A DNA stretch of 15,940 nucleotides from Candidatus Curtissbacteria bacterium RIFCSPLOWO2_01_FULL_37_9 (GTDB lineage Bacteria; Patescibacteriota; Microgenomatia; Curtissbacterales; GWA2-41-24), in the NCBI GenBank assembly GCA_001776425.1, contig MFBN01000020.1, positions 53,533 through 69,472 of the forward strand. Reading direction: 5' to 3'. Positions 1 to 4,530 of the stretch are shown here, piece by piece (within the stretch, counting starts at the first letter, position 1; every line of letters begins with the position of its first letter). Both the position numbers and the translations under genes were made by a program. The notes under the pieces were generated by a model. It made no database searches, had not been told where the DNA came from, and saw only the letters and a list, made by a program, of their open reading frames with translations.

Positions 1-738
1 GATTTCCCAGCCGTGAAGCCTTAAATACCAGTAATAACCCAGAATCGAACGAAAAGCGGTTTTTAACTTATGTACGGATGTTTTGTAAAACTCAAGTACG
101 GAAAAAATACCCATATTATTGAGCCGAGCCGCGTTACGGGTTTTAATTCCGCATAAATCGGTTAATGAAAGGTTTTTATAGATATTCCGGTAATTGTTTT
201 TGTCGATTATGTCCAAGCCGTCCGGTTTATTAAGGCCGGCTGCAGTTTTTGCCAAAAACCTGTTTGTTGAAATACCTACAGAAATGCTAATCCACTCGCC
301 GATTTCTTTTTTGATTCGGTCTTTTATTTCTTTGGCAACACTTGTCATGCCTTTTTTGAATGCCGGGTAACCTTCTAAATTAAGTACGAATTCATCTATG
401 GACTTTGGTGTTGCGTTGTCCGTATAGTCGGCAAGCAATTTCCGAAAAGCTATGTGTATATTTCTATATTTCCAAGGGTCGGGCGGCAAGATGATTAATT
501 TAGGACAAATCATTTTACCGTCCTTAACTCTCATGCCAACCTTAATGCCAAGCTTTTTTGCTTCTATAGAAGGTGCTACTATACATCCTGCGGAAGTAGT
601 ATAGGCGGCTACGGCAACAGGCTTGCCGCGGATTTTTGGATTTGCCTGCTGTTCGATTGTTGCAAAACAGGAATTCAAGTCAAGATGCATGACTGTCGGC
701 GATTTTGGATTAAAAGGCAGATTAATCTGATTCTCCAT
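1..738 (-). CDS. dinB: Y-family translesion DNA polymerase (DinB/Pol IV-like), 3' end beyond left edge
   Basis: Not a complete ORF: 246 codons are open from an ATG at 738 to the left edge, so the C-terminal part (rest of thumb, little finger) is missing. Translesion polymerase that copies damaged template. The palm is intact: first catalytic Asp at residue 20 (motif HLDLNSCF), second motif KSIDE with Asp115 and Glu116, and a steric-gate Phe at residue 25. The thumb region contains SVGISTNRFLAKTAAGLNKP and a helix-hairpin-helix-like stretch LCGIKTRNAARLNNMGI. The N-terminus is about 14 residues longer than E. coli DinB and carries QINLPF at residues 4-9, which resembles a sliding-clamp-binding peptide. 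The start overlaps the end of the upstream 87-residue gene by 17 bp, so translation is probably coupled. The shared promoter has a candidate LexA operator. The family assignment is certain; the DinB versus UmuC/ImuB subgroup is less so because the C-terminus is not visible. Confidence 0.93.
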   Translation of the reverse strand, partial: MENQINLPFNPKSPTVMHLDLNSCFATIEQQANPKIRGKPVAVAAYTTSAGCIVAPSIEAKKLGIKVGMRVKDGKMICPKLIILPPDPWKYRNIHIAFRKLLADYTDNATPKSIDEFVLNLEGYPAFKKGMTSVAKEIKDRIKKEIGEWISISVGISTNRFLAKTAAGLNKPDGLDIIDKNNYRNIYKNLSLTDLCGIKTRNAARLNNMGIFSVLEFYKTSVHKLKTAFRSILGYYWYLRLHGWEI

Positions 739-985
739 CGGAAATTTCTTCCAGTGTCCAGTGAAGCGTGTCGGTATTTAAAACCAGCCGAAAGAATAAA
801 GTAGAACTTTCAACAGAAAAAACGTGGATTAATGTTTTGCCGGTGCGGTAAGTATGGTGCAGGCCGATTTTATTGATTTGATAAACCTGTCCTTCCCAAG
901 AAACATATTTTGGAAAAGCTTGTCTGGTTTGATGGTCGAAAATTAGGTTAACGGAAACAGGCGCGCTGATTTTTTGAATCATCAT
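722..985 (-). CDS. Small beta-rich protein, first gene of the dinB operon
   Basis: This gene encodes 87 residues of unknown function. It starts at tandem ATG codons (985 and 982) with no clear Shine-Dalgarno sequence, and its stop lies inside the start of the Y-family polymerase gene. The composition alternates hydrophobic and polar residues with several aromatic positions (YVSWEGQVYQI, HVFSVESSTLFFRLVL, LHWTLEEI), as expected for a small beta barrel or sheet. There is no signal peptide or membrane segment. The pattern of a Trp, a Val-Tyr-Gln-Ile strand and a closing Trp reminds me of small domains attached to or encoded beside ImuB/DinB polymerases (DUF6504-like), but I cannot confirm homology. 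Overlap with the polymerase and a shared SOS-type promoter suggest a polymerase accessory or DNA-damage role. That role is inference from context. Confidence 0.8.
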   Translation of the reverse strand: MMIQKISAPVSVNLIFDHQTRQAFPKYVSWEGQVYQINKIGLHHTYRTGKTLIHVFSVESSTLFFRLVLNTDTLHWTLEEISDGESD

Positions 986-1017
986 AAATTTTGCGAGTAG
1001 GCAATTTCGCTCTAGTC

Positions 1018-1047
1018 ATTATAAACCGAATAAAACCCGAATGTCAA
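1018..1047 (-). promoter_or_regulatory. Promoter of the 87-residue gene/dinB operon
   Basis: On the minus strand a perfect -35 TTGACA (1047-1042) is followed by an 18-bp spacer and a perfect -10 TATAAT (1023-1018). The predicted start near 1011 gives a leader of about 26 nt without a Shine-Dalgarno sequence. It is the best sigma70-type promoter in the window. Confidence 0.8.
1026..1041 (-). promoter_or_regulatory. Candidate LexA operator of the dinB operon
   Basis: The minus strand reads TTCGGGTTTTATTCGG, two TTCGG units repeated directly with 11-bp period, lying between -35 and -10. It matches the element in the lexA promoter at 14 of 16 positions. An 11-bp direct repeat is also the layout of the alphaproteobacterial LexA box (GTTC-N7-GTTC), though the core differs. 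A role in repression is inferred from location and sharing. Confidence 0.6.
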
Positions 1048-1062
1048 TTTGTTAAGTCAAAT

Positions 1063-1090
1063 TTGCTTGATAACCTAAAAAACTGATAAT
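1063..1090 (+). promoter_or_regulatory. Possible promoter of the rhomboid gene
   Basis: A weak -35 TTGCTT (1063-1068), a 16-bp spacer and a -10 GATAAT (1085-1090) lie just upstream of the ATG at 1107. The predicted start near 1097 gives a leader of about 10 nt and no Shine-Dalgarno sequence. It lies back to back with the dinB-operon promoter. Confidence 0.4.
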
Positions 1091-1106
1091 CTAGAAACCT
1101 GAATCC

Positions 1107-1778
1107 ATGTTTCCGATACGTGATAATCAAAATTCTAATAAATTCCCTCTTGTAAATATTACTTTGATTGGAGTGAACATCTATATGTTTATTCAGCAGA
1201 TATTTGTCCCAAATCCGGAATTTTTTACACTAAATTATGCACTTATTCCTATTAATGTTAATTTTTGGCAACCGGAGACTTTAAGACCGTTTGTAACTTC
1301 GATGTTTTTACATGCGGGTTTTTTACATATTCTTTCCAATATGTGGTTTTTATGGATCTTCGGTGATAATGTAGAAGCAAAAATCGGACACATTAAATAT
1401 ATCCTTTTTTATCTTTTTTGCGGTATCGGTGCAAGTTTTATACAGTACCTTTTTATTTTTGACTCGCATCTTCCGATGGTTGGTGCCTCAGGGGCAATCG
1501 CCGGAGTTTTAGGTGCATATTTTAAGTTCTTCCCCAAAAATAAAGTTGACACTATTATTCCTATATTCGGATTTCCTTTTATTCTGGTTTTACCTGCTAA
1601 TTTTATTCTAATTTACTGGTTTATAACCCAGGCATTTAACGGAGTAGCAACAATTTTAACAGCCACAGCTTCAGTAGGAGGAATTGCTTATTTGGCACAT
1701 GTGGGAGGTTTTGCTTCCGGAATAATTGTATCGAAATATTTTATATGGCCTTCAAAAAAAATATCTGGTATTGTTTAG
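1107..1778 (+). CDS. Rhomboid-family intramembrane serine protease
   Basis: A 223-residue polytopic membrane protein that should cleave other membrane proteins within or near their transmembrane helices. The catalytic dyad is visible: Ser128 in GASGAIAG and His198 in AHVGGFASG. The oxyanion-hole motif HxxxN is present as His74-Asn78 (HAGFLHILSN), followed by the usual loop sequence FGDNVEAKIG. About six to seven hydrophobic segments cover residues 15-31, 63-85, 97-117, 123-142, 152-175 and 186-210. An extended loop with RPFVTSMFLHAGFLHI matches the family L1/TM2 region. The ATG is the only plausible start. The substrate is unknown; the co-directional membrane-anchored proteins downstream are candidates by position only. 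The fold and activity class are secure. Confidence 0.93.
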   Translation: MFPIRDNQNSNKFPLVNITLIGVNIYMFIQQIFVPNPEFFTLNYALIPINVNFWQPETLRPFVTSMFLHAGFLHILSNMWFLWIFGDNVEAKIGHIKYILFYLFCGIGASFIQYLFIFDSHLPMVGASGAIAGVLGAYFKFFPKNKVDTIIPIFGFPFILVLPANFILIYWFITQAFNGVATILTATASVGGIAYLAHVGGFASGIIVSKYFIWPSKKISGIV

Positions 1779-1807
1779 GTTAGTACTTTACAATTTAAAT
1801 AAGTACC

Positions 1808-2845
1808 ATGTTTATCCATTCATATAAATATTATCTTTTAAGCCTTAAAAAAAATCCGGAACTTTCATTAATTTACAAAATAATTATAATTTTATTCGGT
1901 TTAATTTTTATTATCATAGGTTCATCAAGTGCATATTTTTATTATTCTATTAAGAAGGAGGAACCGGTTATCAAACAACGACAATATCTTGAAATAACGT
2001 CCGGAGGATTTTACTCTGTTACGCAATCATTTGATGAGATACTGAATGTATTTAAAATAGCAGGCGCAAAAACCTATTTTTTAGATACTCACAAGGAATC
2101 TTCTCAATCTGCTTTGGGATTTTTTGTATCGGTAGATGATATCACCAAAACTCTGTCTAAAATTGAATTAATTAAAAATAATATTGATTATCAAAAATCG
2201 CTTTTAAATGATAATCAAAATCTGGAAAAATATATTAGTTTAAATGCAGAAATAAGCGATTATTATAACAGTGCTCAAAATCTGTCTGATAGATTACATA
2301 ATGATTATTTATTTTTAAAAACTATCACAATCGCTCTTGGACCGGAATTTTACCTTCCTAAATTAACAAACGATGCTTTATGGGAAACACAAGATGAGAA
2401 AAAAATAATCGAATATTATCTAAGAGTAAAAACAGAAGCTAATACTACTTTAAGCAGTCTTTCAAAATTAAATGTTCCGCTTAATTTCGAAAATTATTAC
2501 CAAAGCCAACTTCAATATTTAGAGCTTATGGTTAATGTCTCTAATAACATAATTCATACTTTAGAAAACCAAGAAGTTAAAGAAGAGGATTACGCCAGTA
2601 AGTTAGAACAAGCGTATCAAATCTTGATAGGAGCAAAAAGAGAGAATGAAGTCCTGTCACAAAAGTTGTTTAACGAAAGAAATAATTTATATGATATAAA
2701 AGAGAATTTAAATAGATTTGCACCTATAAAACTTAAACAAGATGCTGTGCAAGCAAATATTTATGAGTTTCGTCAGGCATTACCGCAGACAAAGTTAGAT
2801 AATTTACCCGCTTTTTTTAAAAAGTTGATTTTAAAATATTTATAA
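1808..2845 (+). CDS. Membrane-anchored coiled-coil protein of unknown function
   Basis: I do not recognise a family. The 345-residue product has a short cytoplasmic N-terminus with basic residues, one strongly hydrophobic segment at about residues 22-46 (IIIILFGLIFIIIG), and a long exported part that is mostly helical. Residues about 115-170 and 225-315 are rich in Leu, Ile, Asn, Lys and Glu with heptad-like spacing, as in coiled coils. A short region around SVDDITKTLSKIELI and another around ALGPEFYLPKL look less helical. There is no lipobox and no cell-wall anchor signal. The ATG at 1808 has no Shine-Dalgarno sequence and lies 29 bp after the rhomboid stop, so the two may share a transcript. 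Its size and shape suit a surface or envelope structural protein, but that is a guess. Confidence 0.8.
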   Translation: MFIHSYKYYLLSLKKNPELSLIYKIIIILFGLIFIIIGSSSAYFYYSIKKEEPVIKQRQYLEITSGGFYSVTQSFDEILNVFKIAGAKTYFLDTHKESSQSALGFFVSVDDITKTLSKIELIKNNIDYQKSLLNDNQNLEKYISLNAEISDYYNSAQNLSDRLHNDYLFLKTITIALGPEFYLPKLTNDALWETQDEKKIIEYYLRVKTEANTTLSSLSKLNVPLNFENYYQSQLQYLELMVNVSNNIIHTLENQEVKEEDYASKLEQAYQILIGAKRENEVLSQKLFNERNNLYDIKENLNRFAPIKLKQDAVQANIYEFRQALPQTKLDNLPAFFKKLILKYL

Positions 2846-2863
2846 CCTATTAAATTTAGAGGG

Positions 2864-2894
2864 TTTACAACCAACTATTAATATTTGGTAATAT
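2864..2894 (+). promoter_or_regulatory. Promoter with 19-bp spacer in front of the acidic 84-residue gene
   Basis: A -35 TTTACA (2864-2869) and a -10 TAATAT (2889-2894) are separated by 19 bp, longer than the usual 17. The spacer is filled by a near-perfect 20-bp palindrome. The predicted start near 2901 lies just upstream of the ribosome binding site. Confidence 0.5.
2870..2889 (+). promoter_or_regulatory. 20-bp palindrome, candidate operator
   Basis: The sequence ACCAACTATTAATATTTGGT is self-complementary at 9 of 10 half-site positions (only 2875/2884 mismatch). It occupies the spacer between -35 and -10, the position used by MerR-family activators. No regulator gene is next to it in this window. 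Confidence 0.5.
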
Positions 2895-2904
2895 AAAAGG
2901 ACAG

Positions 2905-2912
2905 AAAGGAGG
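2905..2912 (+). promoter_or_regulatory. Strong Shine-Dalgarno site of the 84-residue gene
   Basis: AAAGGAGG sits 4 nt before the ATG at 2917. It is the best match to the anti-Shine-Dalgarno sequence in the window, whereas most neighbouring genes have none. This supports the reality of the short ORF and suggests high expression. Confidence 0.75.
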
Positions 2913-2916
2913 TTTT

Positions 2917-3171
2917 ATGAACCAAGACGGTGATCAAGATACGAGTAGCCAAAATCCAGCGTGGCCACAAGATTCTAGCCAAAGTCCAAGCAGTGATCAG
3001 CCTGGTCTAACTCAAGACCAACCTCAGGTTCCGCCTGCACCTGAACCTGTAATCGGGGATGAAAATCCTCAAGTTCCCCCGCCTCCCCCTGTCGTGGGTG
3101 ATACACCCGTACCTACACAAGGTGGAGAAGAAGTGCCTCAACCGGCGGGAAGTACAGACATTACAGCTTAA
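2917..3171 (+). CDS. Acidic Pro/Gln-rich disordered small protein
   Basis: This 84-residue protein has a very biased composition: 19 Pro, 12 Gln, 9 Asp, 4 Glu and no Lys, Arg, His, Cys, Phe or Tyr. Its net charge is about -13 and it should be fully disordered. The N-terminal third is Asp/Gln/Ser-rich. The middle holds an imperfect repeat, PQVPPAPEPVIGD (residues 36-48) and PQVPPPPPVVGD (51-62). It has no signal peptide or membrane segment, so it is either cytosolic or exported by a route I cannot see. A strong Shine-Dalgarno site and a dedicated promoter argue that it is genuine despite low complexity. Similar small Pro/Gln/Asp-rich ORFs are, as I recall, common in Patescibacteria and have no known function. 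Confidence 0.72.
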   Translation: MNQDGDQDTSSQNPAWPQDSSQSPSSDQPGLTQDQPQVPPAPEPVIGDENPQVPPPPPVVGDTPVPTQGGEEVPQPAGSTDITA

Positions 3172-3185
3172 CGGATTAAGACTAA

Positions 3186-3215
3186 TTGACATTAAATAAG
3201 GTGAGAGCCTATGCT
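3186..3215 (+). promoter_or_regulatory. Possible promoter of the PsbP-like gene
   Basis: A perfect -35 TTGACA (3186-3191), an 18-bp spacer and a partial -10 TATGCT (3210-3215) lie after the stop of the 84-residue gene. The predicted start near 3222 gives a leader of about 37 nt containing the Shine-Dalgarno site at 3241-3247. Confidence 0.4.
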
Positions 3216-3240
3216 TGATTGTAGGTAGTTATATTGTGCT

Positions 3241-3247
3241 TAGGAGG
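3241..3247 (+). promoter_or_regulatory. Shine-Dalgarno site deciding a TTG start
   Basis: TAGGAGG lies 11 nt before TTG at 3259. It supports that TTG as the start of the following gene, since no ATG or GTG is placed better. Confidence 0.65.
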
Positions 3248-3258
3248 CAAATTATAGT

Positions 3259-3930
3259 TTGACATTATTTTTATTTAAAAAAAGACTTAAATTTTTTGTT
3301 ATTGGATTTATCCTTATCATTTACAGTTTCGGCTTAATTTTTATTGGAAAATATTCTAATATTAAATCAATTATCCAGATTAAAAAGCCGGTATCTAAAA
3401 ATGAATTGTCATCACCGGTGGAATCAAATATACCTAATTCAGATACTCAGTCAGGGAAAGTTATTTCATCTTTTGTAAAGCTTTGCTCTAATGCTGTTTA
3501 TTCATTTGAGATAGCATATCCTAAAGATTGGTTCACAACCTATAATACCGATTTGCAAAAATGTGCATTTTTTGCTCCTTATTCTTTTGTTGTTCCAAGT
3601 CAGACAGACATTACGTTTGTTCCTATTGAGATTGAACCGATTAAAAGTGACCAATGGTTAGAAACTGTAAAATTTTACCAAAACCCAAATGATTTTAGGA
3701 ATGTATTATCCAGTCAAATTTTAGAAATCAATGGAAGAACTGTTCAAAAGATAAAGTCGACAACAACTCAGGAAAGCAACTTACCACACGGTTTTGCATC
3801 AACTACTTATCTTCTTTTTGACTCGGAAACACCCTTGATTATTTCATACCATCAGCTTGATGAAAAAGAAGACGTAAAAACTTTAGAAGATATTCTATTT
3901 GAAATGGTTGGTAGTGTTAATTTTTATTGA
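3259..3930 (+). CDS. Membrane-anchored PsbP-like protein of unknown function
   Basis: The 223-residue product starts at TTG, set by the TAGGAGG upstream. The N-terminus is basic (KKRLK) and is followed by one transmembrane segment at about residues 11-30, so the rest is exported. Residues about 35-70 form a polar linker. From about residue 76 the sequence looks like a compact alpha/beta domain with the PsbP/Mog1-like signature of a Tyr-x-Phe strand, Tyr-Pro and Trp (YSFEIAYPKDWF, residues 81-92), later strands TDITFVPIEIEP and STTYLLFDSETPLIISYHQ, and a final helix (TLEDILFEMVGSV). Cys76 and Cys102 are the only cysteines and could form a disulfide outside the cell. The fold assignment is tentative. 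Domains like this in bacteria have no single known role. It probably has its own promoter. Confidence 0.8.
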   Translation: MTLFLFKKRLKFFVIGFILIIYSFGLIFIGKYSNIKSIIQIKKPVSKNELSSPVESNIPNSDTQSGKVISSFVKLCSNAVYSFEIAYPKDWFTTYNTDLQKCAFFAPYSFVVPSQTDITFVPIEIEPIKSDQWLETVKFYQNPNDFRNVLSSQILEINGRTVQKIKSTTTQESNLPHGFASTTYLLFDSETPLIISYHQLDEKEDVKTLEDILFEMVGSVNFY

Positions 3931-3988
3931 TAAACCTCAATAAAATATAATTTTTATCGATTTGTTTTATAAAGAAAAAAAAAGAAAA

Positions 3989-4037
3989 GGCCTCTCTTGC
4001 GAGAAGCCCTTTCAAGTTGCCTATCTTGCGATAAGCT
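3989..4037. repeat. Two tandem covarying hairpins, 29-nt period
   Basis: Copy 1 (3989-4008) is GGCCTCTCTTGCGAGAAGCC and copy 2 (4018-4037) is TGCCTATCTTGCGATAAGCT; 16 of 20 positions match. Both fold with the loop TTGC and a conserved C-A mismatch in the stem. The internal pair C3994-G4003 in copy 1 is replaced by A4023-T4032 in copy 2, a compensatory change. Read on the minus strand, copy 1 is followed by a T-rich run and would resemble a terminator, but no minus-strand gene lies nearby. Confidence 0.6.
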
Positions 4038-4093
4038 TGGTATTTATACAACAGAACAAAAACTATGTCAAGACCCCAAATTAAAGCTAAAGT

Positions 4094-4101
4094 GGTATAC
4101 T
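4094..4101 (+). promoter_or_regulatory. Extended -10 promoter for a leaderless yjbQ transcript
   Basis: GGTATACT lies within TGGTATACT, a TGn extended -10 (TATACT at 4096-4101). No good -35 is visible, as is usual for extended -10 promoters. The expected start falls on or beside the GTG at 4108, so the mRNA would have no leader. Confidence 0.45.
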
Positions 4102-4107
4102 TTTTCA

Positions 4108-4530
4108 GTGGTTAAAAATCTGCAAATTGAATCAACGGATAAAATTCAACTTATTGATATTACCGATAAGGTTAGAAGCATAATTACTCAGTCAAATACC
4201 CAAGAAGGAATAGTAATAATTTTTGCCCAGCATACAACATGTTCTTTGGTTATTTCTGAATTTGAAGACAGTCTTTGTGATGACTTCAGTAAATATATCC
4301 AAAGTATATATCCCAAAGGACCGTTTAAGCACGGTCATGGTATACGAAATGGCTTAAACAATGAGGATAAATTCCATACACCTTCCCATATATTTTCCTC
4401 TTTAATCGGCCAGCATATAACCATTCCCTTCACCGCAGGCAAGATGCATTTTGGAACATGGCAAAGAATATGCCTTGTTGAATTAAATGGCCCAAAAGTA
4501 CGTAATATCATTGTCAAGCTCCATCTATGA
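4108..4530 (+). CDS. yjbQ: YjbQ/UPF0047 family protein
   Basis: With a GTG start at 4108 the product has 140 residues, the usual YjbQ length. The family forms a small trimeric beta-barrel-like fold; members have been linked to thiamine phosphate synthesis as a minor activity, but the main role is unsettled. Family motifs are visible: the first strand followed by IQLIDITDKV (residues 13-22), AQHTTCSLVISEFED with His42, the Gly/His/Asn-rich loop HGHGIRNGLNNEDKFH (75-90) with further His94, and the C-terminal TAGKMHFGTWQRICLVELNGPK. I reject the longer frame from TTG 3997 because its extra 37 residues lack family counterparts and cover hairpin DNA. The stop overlaps the xseA start as ATGA, so yjbQ heads a translationally coupled run with xseA and xseB. 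Confidence 0.85.
   Translation: MVKNLQIESTDKIQLIDITDKVRSIITQSNTQEGIVIIFAQHTTCSLVISEFEDSLCDDFSKYIQSIYPKGPFKHGHGIRNGLNNEDKFHTPSHIFSSLIGQHITIPFTAGKMHFGTWQRICLVELNGPKVRNIIVKLHL

Larger units (their letters stand above)
3931..4107. other. 177-bp non-coding gap before yjbQ
   Basis: After the PsbP-like stop comes an AT-rich stretch, an A-rich tract (3971-3988), two tandem hairpins (3989-4037) and a short spacer leading to an extended -10 box. An ORF frame is open from a TTG at 3997 through the second hairpin into yjbQ, but the encoded extension has no counterpart in the YjbQ family. Confidence 0.55.

Noticed and set aside
3007..3192. Antisense ORF over the acidic small protein
   Set aside because: It is a shadow of low-complexity Pro/Gln codons with no ribosome binding site; the sense ORF has strong signals.
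3971..4008. Minus-strand rho-independent terminator (copy 1 hairpin plus T-run)
   Set aside because: The shape fits, but no minus-strand gene lies within 8 kb upstream on that strand, so I list it as a tandem hairpin element only.
3997..4107. Longer yjbQ starting at TTG 3997
   Set aside because: The added 37 residues have no family counterpart, overlie covarying hairpins and lack a Shine-Dalgarno sequence; GTG 4108 gives the normal length.
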